DNA of 64,000 bases, from NCBI GenBank assembly GCA_039821605.1, contig JBCBNV010000005.1, forward strand, positions 124,001-188,000. The letters run 5' to 3'. The DNA is from CALBPI01 sp039821605 (GTDB lineage Bacteria; Pseudomonadota; Gammaproteobacteria; Steroidobacterales; Woeseiaceae). The notes beneath the pieces are model-generated. The model worked only from the letters and a program-made list of their open reading frames with translations. It had not been told where the DNA came from and searched no databases. Made by a program: the position numbers and the translations under genes. Positions 41,740 to 50,920 of the stretch are shown here, piece after piece (position 1 is the stretch's first letter; each line of letters opens with the position of its first letter).

Positions 41740-43956
41740 GTGCCGCAACCCGCACAAAAACAAAGAGATAGCGATTTGAGGCGTGTCGCGGTAGCCGTCG
41801 ACGTGCCGCTGAGACGGCTGTTTGAGTACCGCGTCCCCAAGGCGTTAGGGCTGCCGGAACCGGGCTCTCGCGTGCGGATTCCGTTTGGTCGGCGCACGCT
41901 CACGGGGCTCGTCTGGTCACATCCCGACGCCGACAGCGAAGCGCCCTCCGGGTTGCGCGATGTCATCGCCGTAATCGACACCACGCCGTTGTTCTCGCGC
42001 GACGACCTTGCGCTCATTCAATTCGCCGCCGAGTACTACCATCATCCGCCCGGCGAGGTCGTGGCTGCGGCGCTCGCCCCGGGCATGCGAACGGGCGGCG
42101 ACGCGCGCGCCGTGCAACCGTTCTGGTCGGTCACCGACGCAGGCCTCGAGGTCGACCTCGAGGCACTCGCACGGCGTGCAAAGAAGCAGGCGGCACTCAT
42201 CGACGCGCTGACCCAACGCGGCGCGCTCGATGCCGAGGCTCTCAATGTGGCGCTCAAGGACTGGCGCCGCGTGGCAGGCACGCTCGTCGAACGCGGCTGG
42301 ATCACGGTCGAGGATCGCGACACGGATGGTCACTGGCCCGAGCCGTTCGACGGCAAGCCGGGCCCCGAACTCGGTGCCGCGCAGCGCGAGGCGCTCACGG
42401 CCATCACGGCGCAGCGCGGTTTTGGGGTCACACTTATTGATGGCGTCACGGGCAGCGGCAAGACCGAGGTCTACCTGCACGCGATCCGCGAGTGCATCGC
42501 GCGCGGCCAGCAGGCGCTCGTGCTGGTGCCCGAGATCGGCCTCACACCGCAACTCGCACGCCGCTTCGAGCGACGACTGGGTCGCCGCGTGGCGCTGCTG
42601 CACAGCGAGCTCAGCGACGGCGAACGCACGCGCAACTGGCTCGCCGCACGCAGCGGCGCGGCCGAGGTCATATTGGGCACGCGTTCGGCCGTATTCGCAC
42701 CGCTCGCACGTCCGGGCCTCATCATCGTCGATGAAGAGCATGACCCGTCGCTCAAGCAGCACGAGGGATTCCGCTACCACGCACGCGATCTCGCGGTCTG
42801 GCGGGCACGACAACTTGACGTACCGGTCGCGCTGGGCAGCGCGACGCCCTCGCTGGAATCGCTGGATAACGCGCGCGCGGGCCGCTACCAGCGGGCCGTC
42901 ATGGCGGAACGCGCGGGGGGCGCGCGGGCACCCTCGATTCGCGTCATCGACCTGAACCGCCACGTCGTCGACGACGGCTTGAGCCACCCTGCGCGGACCG
43001 CCATCGCGGCACACCTCGATGGGGGCCAGCAGGTCCTTGTCTACATCAATCGCCGCGGCTTTGCGCCGACGCTCATTTGCACAGGCTGCGGCAAGATGGC
43101 CGAGTGCACCTACTGCGACGCGCGCGTAACGCTGCACCTGGGCCGCAACATCATGCAGTGCCACCACTGCGGCGCAGTCCAGGCCGTGCCCAAGGTCTGC
43201 GACGACTGCGGCGAGCCGCTTCGGGCGCTGGGCGAAGGTACGGAGCGCGTTGAACAGGCGCTCTCGACCGCATTCCCGGCCGTCGGGATCGCGCGCATCG
43301 ACAGCGACACAACCCAGGCCAAGGGCAGCCGCGACGCCTTGCTCGAGTCGGCCCGCACCGGCGATGCGCGGCTGCTCGTCGGCACGCAGATGCTCGCCAA
43401 GGGGCACCACCTGCCCGACCTCACGCTCGTCGTTATCGTCAACGCCGACCAGGGCTTCTTTGCGAGCGACTTCCGCGCCGCGGAGCGACTCGCGCAGTCC
43501 GTGCTGCAGGTTGCCGGGCGCGCAGGCCGCGCCGAGGTGCCCGGCGAGGTGTTGATCCAGAGCCACTTCCCTCAGCACCCGTTGCTCGTGACGCTAGTCA
43601 ACGAAGGCTACGGCGCCTTCGCGCAGGCCGCACTCGAGGAACGCGCACAGGCGGGCTGGCCGCCCTACAGCCACCTGGCCGTGGTGCATGCCGCGGCCCG
43701 CGAACCCAACGCGGCGCAAGCGTTCCTGGATCAGGTGAAGAAAATGGCGCAGGCACCGGGCGTCACGGTCCTGGGACCGGCCCCGGCCGCCATGCAACGG
43801 CGCGCGGGTCTGCACCGCTTCCAGCTGCTGTTGCAATCGCGCGAGCGCGGCCCGCTGCACGGGCTGCTGCACCGACTCGCGCCTGCGCTCGAGGCGGCCA
43901 GGGCGCCCAAGGGACTGCGCTGGTCCATCGACGTCGACCCCCAGGCCGAACTCTGA
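41740..43956 (+). CDS. priA: Primosomal protein N' (PriA helicase)
   Basis: The 738-residue superfamily 2 DNA helicase restarts stalled replication forks. It has an N-terminal 3'-end-binding domain, Walker A GVTGSGKTEVY (about residue 238), the DEEH box (IIVDEEHDPSLKQ, about 330), GSATPSLES, and a zinc-binding region with eight Cys (CTGCGKMAECTYCD, CHHCG, CDDCG). Later come VGTQMLAKGHHLPDLTL and the QVAGRAGRAE helicase motif VI. The GTG at 41740 is used; a TTG at 41776 with GAGA upstream (residue 13, LRRVAVAVDVPL) may be the real start since family members begin near there. Confidence 0.95.
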   Translation: MPQPAQKQRDSDLRRVAVAVDVPLRRLFEYRVPKALGLPEPGSRVRIPFGRRTLTGLVWSHPDADSEAPSGLRDVIAVIDTTPLFSRDDLALIQFAAEYYHHPPGEVVAAALAPGMRTGGDARAVQPFWSVTDAGLEVDLEALARRAKKQAALIDALTQRGALDAEALNVALKDWRRVAGTLVERGWITVEDRDTDGHWPEPFDGKPGPELGAAQREALTAITAQRGFGVTLIDGVTGSGKTEVYLHAIRECIARGQQALVLVPEIGLTPQLARRFERRLGRRVALLHSELSDGERTRNWLAARSGAAEVILGTRSAVFAPLARPGLIIVDEEHDPSLKQHEGFRYHARDLAVWRARQLDVPVALGSATPSLESLDNARAGRYQRAVMAERAGGARAPSIRVIDLNRHVVDDGLSHPARTAIAAHLDGGQQVLVYINRRGFAPTLICTGCGKMAECTYCDARVTLHLGRNIMQCHHCGAVQAVPKVCDDCGEPLRALGEGTERVEQALSTAFPAVGIARIDSDTTQAKGSRDALLESARTGDARLLVGTQMLAKGHHLPDLTLVVIVNADQGFFASDFRAAERLAQSVLQVAGRAGRAEVPGEVLIQSHFPQHPLLVTLVNEGYGAFAQAALEERAQAGWPPYSHLAVVHAAAREPNAAQAFLDQVKKMAQAPGVTVLGPAPAAMQRRAGLHRFQLLLQSRERGPLHGLLHRLAPALEAARAPKGLRWSIDVDPQAEL

Positions 43957-43984
43957 GCGCGCTGACCGCGCGCGTCGCACAGGT

Positions 43985-43990
43985 TAGAAT
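43985..43990 (+). promoter_or_regulatory. -10-like box before argS
   Basis: TAGAAT, about 36 bases before the TTG start of argS and 29 bases after the priA stop. No clear -35 hexamer is seen 17 bases upstream, so this is a weak call. Confidence 0.3.
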
Positions 43991-44025
43991 CCCGCGCCTG
44001 CCTCTGACACCCGCCGGACTCCCCG

Positions 44026-45768
44026 TTGAAAGACCAGATTGTTGAACTGATCGGGCGCGCACTGGACGCGCTCGAAGGCGTTGAAGATCGCAATGCGCTG
44101 CCCGCGCCCGAGATCGAGCGCACCCGCGATGCCGCGCACGGCGACTACGCGAGCAACATCGCCATGCAGCTCGCGCGCCCGCTCCGCCGTTCGCCCCGCG
44201 ATATCGCCGCAGCCATTGTCGCGGCGCTGCCCGCGAACGACCTCATTGAGCGTACCGACATCGCCGGGCCCGGCTTCATCAACTTTTTCCTGAGCGACGC
44301 CTCAACAACGGCCGTGGTCGGTCGCGTACTCGATACCGGCGACCAGTTTGGCCACGCCGAGGCGCCGACCGGTCGCAAGGTGCTCGTCGAGTTCGTCTCG
44401 GCCAACCCGACGGGCCCGCTTCACGTGGGCCACGGCCGTCACGCGGCCTATGGCGCGAGCCTGGCCAATCTACTGCGCGCCGCAGGCGATGATGTGACGA
44501 CGGAGTACTACGTCAACGACGCGGGCCGGCAGATGGAAATTCTCGCGACCAGCGTGCTCGTGCGCGCGCTGCAGGTGGATAACGAGGCGCTGCCGCTGCC
44601 CTCGGCCGGCTACCGCGGCGACTACATCCGCGACATCGCAACGGACTGGCGTAAAGAACACCTGGGAACTTTGCCCGACCCGGGTGACTTGTTCGACAGT
44701 CTGCCCGATGACGGGCCCGATACCGGCGACGCCTACATCGACGCCATGATCGCCCGCGCCGAGGCACTCATGGGCGACGCATTCCTGACGCTCAAGCAGT
44801 TCTCGACCACCGCGATCCTCGACGACATCCGCGACGACCTGGGCGGCATGGGCGTGACCTTCGACCGCTTCTACTCCGAAGCCTCGCTCGAGACCGAGGG
44901 TCGCATTGACGACGCGCTCAACGCGCTGCGCGCCAACGGCGTCGTCGATGACCGCGACGGCACGCTCTGGTTTCGCGCCACAGAATTTGGCGACGAGAAG
45001 GACCGCGTTGTCGTGCGCAGCAATGGCAAGAAGACTTACTTCGCCTCGGACATCGCCTACCACCTCGACAAGCGCCGGCGCGGCTTCGACCTGCTGCTCG
45101 ACGTGCTGGGTGCCGACCACCACGGCTACGTGGCGCGCGTGCGCGCGGGCATCGAGGCCATGGGCGAGCCGCCCGAGTCGCTCGAAGCCCGGCTCGTGCA
45201 GTTTGTATCGCTGTTTCGCGGTGGCGAGAAGGTCGCCATGGGCACGCGCTCGGGCAACTTCGTCTCGTTGCGTGAACTCCGCGACGAGGTCGGCAACGAC
45301 GCGGCGCGCTTGTTCTACATCATGCGCAGCAATGACCAGCACCTCGACTTCGATCTCGAACTGGCCACGTCGACATCCAATGAGAACCCCGTCTACTACA
45401 TCCAGTACGCGCACGCGCGCATCGCGGGGGTGTTCAAGCAGCTCGCCGATCAGGGGCTCACCTGGGACGATGCTGCCGGCCGCGCCGCACTGGGCGCGCT
45501 CGACAACGAGCACGCCGCAGCGCTCATGACGCGCCTCGATCGCTTCCCCGAAACGGTGCGTAACGCCGCCGAGCGGCGCGCGCCCAACGTGATCGTGAAC
45601 TACCTGCGGGACCTGGCCACGGACCTGCACCGCTTCTACAACGAGTACAAATTCCTCGTCGACGACGCGCAGACGCGCAATGCGCGTCTGACGCTGGCCG
45701 CCGCCACAGGCCAGGTGCTGCGCAACGGTCTGGCCATTCTTGGCGTCAGCGCACCGGAGCACATGTAG
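44026..45768 (+). CDS. argS: Arginyl-tRNA synthetase
   Basis: The 580-residue class I synthetase has an N-terminal Add1 domain, the HIGH motif as HVGHGRHAAYG (after ANPTGPL), the Arg-specific NDAGRQME, the LDVLGADHHGYVARV block, the degenerate KMSKS as VAMGTRSGN, RSNDQHLDFDLELA, and a C-terminal anticodon domain (KFLVDDAQTRNARLTLAAAT). TTG is the only sensible start: the protein begins there with LKDQIVELIGRALDAL. The gene directly abuts the SPOR gene (one shared transcript). Length is normal. Confidence 0.96.
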   Translation: MKDQIVELIGRALDALEGVEDRNALPAPEIERTRDAAHGDYASNIAMQLARPLRRSPRDIAAAIVAALPANDLIERTDIAGPGFINFFLSDASTTAVVGRVLDTGDQFGHAEAPTGRKVLVEFVSANPTGPLHVGHGRHAAYGASLANLLRAAGDDVTTEYYVNDAGRQMEILATSVLVRALQVDNEALPLPSAGYRGDYIRDIATDWRKEHLGTLPDPGDLFDSLPDDGPDTGDAYIDAMIARAEALMGDAFLTLKQFSTTAILDDIRDDLGGMGVTFDRFYSEASLETEGRIDDALNALRANGVVDDRDGTLWFRATEFGDEKDRVVVRSNGKKTYFASDIAYHLDKRRRGFDLLLDVLGADHHGYVARVRAGIEAMGEPPESLEARLVQFVSLFRGGEKVAMGTRSGNFVSLRELRDEVGNDAARLFYIMRSNDQHLDFDLELATSTSNENPVYYIQYAHARIAGVFKQLADQGLTWDDAAGRAALGALDNEHAAALMTRLDRFPETVRNAAERRAPNVIVNYLRDLATDLHRFYNEYKFLVDDAQTRNARLTLAAATGQVLRNGLAILGVSAPEHM

Positions 45769-46356
45769 GTGGCGAAACGGCGCAAACGTCGCAGCACGCG
45801 GCGCAAGAAGGACAACGGCAAATTCGGCGCCATGCTGTTCGGCGTCTTCGTCGGGATCGCGATTGCGGCGACGGCCTTATGGTTCCTGACGCCGGCCGGC
45901 GAACGACCCGCGCTACCCATTGCCGAGCGCGAGGCACCGCAACCGGAGTCCGAGGCCAACACGCCGCCCGACGAACCGCCCGAGCCCATCGAACCCAGCG
46001 GCAAGGGCTACGACTTCTACGACATGCTGCCCGAGCAGGAAGTGTTGATCGGCGAGGACACGTCGACCGGGACGACCCCGACCGGCGGCGCACCCCGCGC
46101 ATCTCGCGAGGCGCTCCTGGAAGAAGGCTTGTACATGCTGCAGGCCGGTTCGTTTCGCAACGCCGATGGCGCCGAACGCATCAAGGCACAGCTCGCGCTG
46201 CTGGGCATCGTTGCGCGCGTGCGGCCAGTAGCCAGTGACAGCGGCACGCTGCACCAGGTCCGAGTTGGACCCGTCGATCGCGATACGGCCAACGATTTCC
46301 TGCGCCGCGTGGCCAAGGCGGACATCGATGTGAGTGTGTTCCGCGCGCGGCCCTAG
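45769..46356 (+). CDS. SPOR-domain membrane protein (FtsN-like)
   Basis: The 195-residue protein (GTG start directly after the argS stop) has a very basic N-terminal tail (AKRRKRRSTRRKKDNG), a single membrane helix (MLFGVFVGIAIAATALWFL, about 24-43), a proline/acidic linker (about 45-115), and a C-terminal SPOR domain (about 115-195: YMLQAGSFRNADGAERIKAQLALLGI, VRVGPVDRDTANDFLRRV). SPOR domains bind denuded glycan at the division septum, and this order is that of FtsN or a DedD relative. argS-SPOR linkage is common in gammaproteobacteria. Its stop overlaps the convergent ACT gene in CTAG. Confidence 0.9.
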   Translation: MAKRRKRRSTRRKKDNGKFGAMLFGVFVGIAIAATALWFLTPAGERPALPIAEREAPQPESEANTPPDEPPEPIEPSGKGYDFYDMLPEQEVLIGEDTSTGTTPTGGAPRASREALLEEGLYMLQAGSFRNADGAERIKAQLALLGIVARVRPVASDSGTLHQVRVGPVDRDTANDFLRRVAKADIDVSVFRARP

Positions 46357-46730
46357 CCGCCCGCGCTGAGCGCCTCGAGCGCCTGCATGGCCCGCGCCGC
46401 GTCCGCCGCGGGCACGAACACGTGATCATGGTGGGCAGCGGCTACGACGTTTGCCGAGATGCCCGCGTCCGTGAGCGCGCGACTGAACGCCGCCGTAAAG
46501 CCGACGGCCTCGAGATCCGAGTGCACGCGCATCGTGATCCGTCGAAACCGGGGCTCGACGTCATCGTTGCGCGCGGGCCGAATGAAGGTCACGGCCTCCG
46601 ACTCACGGAACATCATGAGCGCATCGTCGGGCACAGCCGTGCCATGCGCCGCAGTGACGAAGACGTAGTCTACGGAATCCGCAGCCGGCGACATGGTCGC
46701 CAACAGCGTCGCAAGGTCGCGTTCGGGCAC
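46353..46730 (-). CDS. Small ACT-domain protein (DUF2241-like)
   Basis: The 125-residue protein (GTG start) consists of two small alpha/beta units: LLATMSPAADSVDYVFVTA and the later ITMRVHSDLEAVGFTAAFSRALTDAGIS, with the closing NVVAAAHHDHVFVPAADAARAMQAL, matching the amino-acid-binding ACT-domain family once called DUF2241. It is probably a cytosolic amino-acid sensor or regulatory subunit; ligand unknown. It starts six bases after the ntrX stop and is the last gene of the def-to-ACT operon. A nitrogen-related role through neighbouring ntrYX is speculative. Confidence 0.85.
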   Translation of the reverse strand: MPERDLATLLATMSPAADSVDYVFVTAAHGTAVPDDALMMFRESEAVTFIRPARNDDVEPRFRRITMRVHSDLEAVGFTAAFSRALTDAGISANVVAAAHHDHVFVPAADAARAMQALEALSAGG

Positions 46731-46735
46731 TGCGC

Positions 46736-48097
46736 TCAGTCGTCGCCCGACTGCGCCTGGCGAAAGTCGACACCCAGCGACCGCAGCTTGCGATAGAGGT
46801 GTGTGCGCTCCATGCCGACGCGCTTCGAGAGTTTACCGACCTTGCCGTCGCAGAGCATGAGCTGCTGCGTCAGGTAGGCGCGCTCGAACTGCTCGCGCGC
46901 TTCGCGTAATGGCAGTGCCAGCAGGTCCTGCTTGACGAGCGGTTCGGCGGGCGCGGCGGCCTCGGCCAGTTCGGCCTCGATCTCCTCGAGCGACACCTCT
47001 TCGTCACCGCCCGCCAGCAGGCAGCGCTGTACGAGGTTGCGCAGGCCGCGCAGGTTGTTGGGCCAGGGATAGTTGCGCAGCCGGTTCTGCGACGCGATGC
47101 CGAAACGCCGGAACGGCAGATCCTCGGCATCGACAAGCACGTCGACGTAGTAGCGCAGCAGGTCCGGCACATCCTCGGCGTACTCACGCAGCGCGGGCAC
47201 CTTGAGGCCCAGCACGTTAATGGCCGAAACGAGATCCCGGCGCAGGACTCCGTCGTTGACGAGACGTTCGTAGTCGGCGCGCACCGACGCCACAACGCGG
47301 ATCGACAGCGGCTGGTCGCGGGTGTCGCCAAGGCGCCGGAACGCACCCTGCTGCAACGAGCCTGCGAGCAGCTTCTGCGCCTCCGCGCCGAGGTCTGCGA
47401 GCTCCGAGACGAACAGCGTGCCGCCCGAAGCCTGTTCGAGCAGGCCCGCGCTGTCGCCCTCGCCAAACAGGCGCGCGGGCGCCGCATCGTCGCTGAGCAG
47501 CCCGCCGGCAATCGCCACGAATGGCGCGGCGTCACCGGGACCCCGGGCGTGTACGAACCGCGCCACGGCCTCGCGGCCCGAGCCGGGCTCACCGGCGATA
47601 AGCAGGTTGGCGCTGTTTTGCGCGATCTGCGCCGCGCGCTCACGCAGCAGACGCGTCAGCGGACTGCGACCGACGGGTTCGATCGCCGAGCGCAAGGTTG
47701 CCGCCCCTTCCTGCCGGGGCCGGTGCCGGGCGCCGGCCAGCGCGCCCTCTACTGAGCGCAACAGCTTGGCCAGGGAAATGGGTTTCTCGATGAAATCGAT
47801 GGCACCGAGGCGGGTGGCCTCGACGGCCGTGTCAACGGTGCCGTGACCCGACATCATGACCACGGGGCACAACGAGCGGCCCTCGGAGGACCATTCTCGC
47901 AACAGGCTGATGCCGTCCGTGTCGGGCATCCAGATATCGAGCAGCACGAGGTCGGGATCTACGGCGTCGCGTGCCTCCCTTGCCGCGGCCGCATCTGCAG
48001 CAACGGTGACGTCGTAGCCCTCCTCCGACAAGATCTCCTGGATCAGTGTGCGGATGTCGGACTCGTCGTCGACGACCAAAATCCGGGGCGCAGTCAT
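46736..48097 (-). CDS. ntrX: NtrX-like response regulator lacking sigma-54 loop
   Basis: The 453-residue protein has a receiver (1-120, Asp54 in LLDIWMPDTDG, Lys105 in IEKPIS), a degenerate AAA+ domain (about 145-370) and a Fis-type helix-turn-helix (about 410-445, KLSKRVGMERTHLYRKL). The Walker A is GEPGSGREA (169-177). The region after LFG (210-212), where sigma-54 activators carry GAFTGA, is shortened to about eight residues before LEQASGGTLF, and the Walker B DE pair is SE (VSEL). It therefore probably does not open sigma-54 promoters and may act as a conventional repressor or activator. It overlaps ntrY by four bases (ATGA). Confidence 0.88.
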   Translation of the reverse strand: MTAPRILVVDDESDIRTLIQEILSEEGYDVTVAADAAAAREARDAVDPDLVLLDIWMPDTDGISLLREWSSEGRSLCPVVMMSGHGTVDTAVEATRLGAIDFIEKPISLAKLLRSVEGALAGARHRPRQEGAATLRSAIEPVGRSPLTRLLRERAAQIAQNSANLLIAGEPGSGREAVARFVHARGPGDAAPFVAIAGGLLSDDAAPARLFGEGDSAGLLEQASGGTLFVSELADLGAEAQKLLAGSLQQGAFRRLGDTRDQPLSIRVVASVRADYERLVNDGVLRRDLVSAINVLGLKVPALREYAEDVPDLLRYYVDVLVDAEDLPFRRFGIASQNRLRNYPWPNNLRGLRNLVQRCLLAGGDEEVSLEEIEAELAEAAAPAEPLVKQDLLALPLREAREQFERAYLTQQLMLCDGKVGKLSKRVGMERTHLYRKLRSLGVDFRQAQSGDD

Positions 48098-50325
48098 GCC
48101 CTCTCCCTCCGTGTTTCGAGTCGGCGGTGCTCGCGCGTGAGCATGAGTTCGCGCGCGTGCTCATCGAGCGGCAGAATGACGGTCACCCGCGCGCCCCCTT
48201 CGTTGCGGTTGCCGGCGTCTATCGTACCAGCATGTTCCTCGACGAGTTTTCGTACGATGGCAAGACCCAGGCCGGTGCCCTTGGGTTTCGAGGTCACGTA
48301 CGGGTCGAACACCTGCTCGAGCCGGCCCGCCTGAAAACCGGGGCCGTTGTCTTCGACCGTGATGCGAACAAAATTGGCACCGAACCGCTCAAGCAGCGAG
48401 ATGCCCACGTCGATCTCGCCCTCGGCGCGATCGGCCAGTGCTTCAACGGCGTTGCGCAGCAGGTTGTGCAGCAACTGACGCACGCGGCCGTTGTCCGCTT
48501 CGATGATGGGATCGGCGGCGGCGAGGTCGACGGTAATCGCGAGGTGGTGTCCCTCTGCACGGTAGAGCTCGACGACTTCCGTGACGAGACGGTTGATCGG
48601 AAACTGCGTGATCTGCATGTCGGGCGCACGCGCGTAGTCCGAGAACGCGTTGACCATTTCCTTCATCGCCTCGACCTGTGTGACGATCGTGTGCGTCGCG
48701 CGGTCGAGCACTTGCGCGTCTTCGTGCGGCAGGCTGTCGAGATAGCGGCGGCGCAAACGCTCCGCCGAAAGCTGGATGGGCGTGAGCGGGTTCTTGATCT
48801 CGTGCGCGAGACGACGCGCGACCTCGCCCCAGGCCGCGTCGCGCTGTGCCTCGAGCAAGGTGGTGATGTCATCGAACACGATGACGTAGCCGGGCGCATC
48901 GGGATCTTCGCTGGGCAACGACGTGCAGGCGCAGGTCAGCACGCGCCGGCCCACCTCCTCGCGCAGCATGACCTGCTCGCGCCACTCGGTCTGGCCCGCC
49001 GCAAAGTGTGCCTCGGCCACATCGACGAGTTGTTCGAGCAGCGGCTGTCCGCGTGCGACCTCCACAAGTGGCTCCCCCGTACGCTCATCGAGGTCGGCGC
49101 CCAGGATGTCGGCGGCGGCCGTGTTGGCCGTACGGATATTGCGCTCCGCCGTGAGCGCGATAACACCCGTCGACAGGCGCGCAAGAATCGTCTCGAGGTT
49201 GCCGCGTTCGGCCTCCACCTGCGCGCGAATCTGTTGCGCTTCGTCGCGCGCCGAGCGCAGCCGCCGCGTCATGTCATTGAACGAGCTTACGAGGACGCCA
49301 ATCTCGTCCCGGGGCGGCGGCGCCAGCTCAGTCTCGAGGTCGCCGCGCGCAACGGCGACGGTGCCGGCGACGAGTTGCTGGATCGGTGCCACAAGCCTGC
49401 GCGAAAAGAAGAAAGCGCCGTACACAGCGCCGAGCGCTGACACGAGCAGGACCACGGTGAGTGACAACGTAAACGTGCTCTTGAGCGGGCCGCGCAGCAG
49501 GACGAGCCGCTGATAGTCGGTGTAGGACTGGTCGACGTTGGCCGCCATACCGGCCAGACGCTGTGTGACGGGATACACGACCTGCAACATACGCAACGAG
49601 GGCGTGGCGGTCGTGTTCGCAAGCACCACCACCGTGCGCACCTCGAAGCGCTCAGCGTCGATCGTGTCGAGACTCACGTAGGGTCGCCCGGCACGCAGCT
49701 GCAGCAACACCTCTTCCGTGGGCGCGATGGGCACCTCGTCCATGGCCCGGGCCGAGCTCAGCGCCAGGATGCGGCTGTTGGGCGCGAACACGACCACTTC
49801 GAGCGCGCCCGAGTTGCGGCGCTCATCGGCCAGACGCGGGAGCAGCTCCGAGTCGTCACTGCGCGCCAGGCGTCGCGCCATCGCTTCGGTGCGGATGAGA
49901 CCGTTGCGCATCTGGATCTCGAGTGCGGCGCGCGACAACTCGAGGGCATCGCTGAGGCCTTCCTCGACCTGCACACTGAACCAGCTGTCGATGCCACGGT
50001 TCAGGAACTGCAGCGAGAAATAATAGACAACAGACAGCGGCAGCAAGGCCAGCCCGACGAAGGCAGCCACCATGCGACCCTTGAGGCGCGCGCCGGGCAC
50101 GCCACGCCGCAGATCGCGGATCAGGCGAATGATGTTGCCCATGAGCAGCACGAACAGGATTGCGATGCCCGCGCCGTTGATCACGAGCGTGAGCTGCGAC
50201 AAACGCGCCAGTTCTTCGGAGTTGTTCGAGGTCTTCGCCAGCAGCACCAGTGCACTGAGCGCCAGCACGAGCCCGACCGCGGCCAGGCCGGTGTAGAAGA
50301 GGTTTCTTAGCGGACGAGCGGCCAT
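48094..50325 (-). CDS. ntrY: NtrY-like sensor histidine kinase
   Basis: The 743-residue membrane kinase pairs with NtrX. It has an N-terminal multi-helix membrane region (about 5-110: FYTGLAAVGLVLALSALVLLA, LVINGAGIAILFVLLMG, VAAFVGLALLPLSVVYYF), a periplasmic sensor region (about 120-280), a further helix and HAMP domain, a PAS domain (about 380-490, ILARLSTGVIALTAERNI), HisKA with His508 in LAHEIKNPLTPI, and a HATPase (NLLRNAVEALAD, VEDNGPGF, GTGLGLAIVRKLVEEHAG). The ATG at 50325 overlaps the DUF4390 stop by 19 bases; an in-frame start 39 bases earlier is less likely. The stimulus is unknown; NtrYX often respond to redox or nitrogen state. Confidence 0.92.
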   Translation of the reverse strand: MAARPLRNLFYTGLAAVGLVLALSALVLLAKTSNNSEELARLSQLTLVINGAGIAILFVLLMGNIIRLIRDLRRGVPGARLKGRMVAAFVGLALLPLSVVYYFSLQFLNRGIDSWFSVQVEEGLSDALELSRAALEIQMRNGLIRTEAMARRLARSDDSELLPRLADERRNSGALEVVVFAPNSRILALSSARAMDEVPIAPTEEVLLQLRAGRPYVSLDTIDAERFEVRTVVVLANTTATPSLRMLQVVYPVTQRLAGMAANVDQSYTDYQRLVLLRGPLKSTFTLSLTVVLLVSALGAVYGAFFFSRRLVAPIQQLVAGTVAVARGDLETELAPPPRDEIGVLVSSFNDMTRRLRSARDEAQQIRAQVEAERGNLETILARLSTGVIALTAERNIRTANTAAADILGADLDERTGEPLVEVARGQPLLEQLVDVAEAHFAAGQTEWREQVMLREEVGRRVLTCACTSLPSEDPDAPGYVIVFDDITTLLEAQRDAAWGEVARRLAHEIKNPLTPIQLSAERLRRRYLDSLPHEDAQVLDRATHTIVTQVEAMKEMVNAFSDYARAPDMQITQFPINRLVTEVVELYRAEGHHLAITVDLAAADPIIEADNGRVRQLLHNLLRNAVEALADRAEGEIDVGISLLERFGANFVRITVEDNGPGFQAGRLEQVFDPYVTSKPKGTGLGLAIVRKLVEEHAGTIDAGNRNEGGARVTVILPLDEHARELMLTREHRRLETRRERA

Positions 50326-50885
50326 GTGTACCAATTGCTGGCGACGCGCCAGTCGTCGCGCCAAAACAGCAGGTACTTCAGTGACAGGGGATAGTCGGCG
50401 ATGCTGACCTGGGCGCGCAGTCGCACGTTGTGTCGCGCGTCCTCACGCAGCAGCGAAGCGTCAACCAGGGGCACGGCATCGATGCGACCCAGCGCGTTGA
50501 GCGCCGCGAAGATTGTCGCAAACGAGATTTGCTGCCCCGTGTTGATGTTGCGCAGCGTGTAGCGCTCGGTGACCGTGTTGTAACGCAGCGCGTAGGTCAG
50601 GCTGACGGCCGCGACCTTTGGGTCGGGCAGAAACCGTCGCGTGCGGTAGATCTCAAAATCTAGCGCAATCTGCAGCGCGATACCGTTGGCGAGCGCCTCC
50701 TCGACGCGGCTCGAGAGCTGGTACTGCACCCGTACCGACGCCTGGTGCACACCGTCAACGAGCTGGCTTTCGGCCGAGCGGATTTCGACGCGGCCGTCGG
50801 CTGCAGCGCTCGCGCTGAAGACCGCCAGGGCACACGCGAATGCAGCCATGGCCGATGCGCGTTTGAGTGATCCCGTCAGTCCCAT
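50307..50885 (-). CDS. DUF4390 exported protein
   Basis: The 192-residue protein has a signal peptide (AAFACALAVFSASAAA-DG) and a beta-rich mature part with the DUF4390 blocks EIRSAESQLVDGVHQASVRVQYQLS, LQIALDFEIYRTRRFL, SLTYALRYNTVTERYTLRN, RLRAQVSIADYPLSLKYLLFWRDDWRV and the final WYTWPL. It is always found between rsmB and ntrY in related gammaproteobacteria, so a role in the NtrY signal in the periplasm is a natural guess. It starts 35 bases after rsmB and its end overlaps ntrY. Confidence 0.9.
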   Translation of the reverse strand: MGLTGSLKRASAMAAFACALAVFSASAAADGRVEIRSAESQLVDGVHQASVRVQYQLSSRVEEALANGIALQIALDFEIYRTRRFLPDPKVAAVSLTYALRYNTVTERYTLRNINTGQQISFATIFAALNALGRIDAVPLVDASLLREDARHNVRLRAQVSIADYPLSLKYLLFWRDDWRVASNWYTWPLVR

Positions 50886-50920
50886 GCCCTTGCCGTGTCA
50901 TGCGCCCAACGGGTGCAAGG

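Noticed and set aside
41917..43578. 553-codon open frame on the minus strand
   Set aside because: Antisense to priA, which carries helicase and zinc motifs throughout.
45226..45264. Missing canonical KMSKS motif in ArgRS
   Set aside because: A degenerate MGTR-type motif is common in bacterial arginyl-tRNA synthetases; not a sign of an inactive gene.
44470..45762. 430-codon open frame on the minus strand
   Set aside because: Antisense shadow of argS.
48046..49440. 464-codon open frame on the plus strand
   Set aside because: Antisense to ntrY/ntrX; composition typical of a shadow frame.
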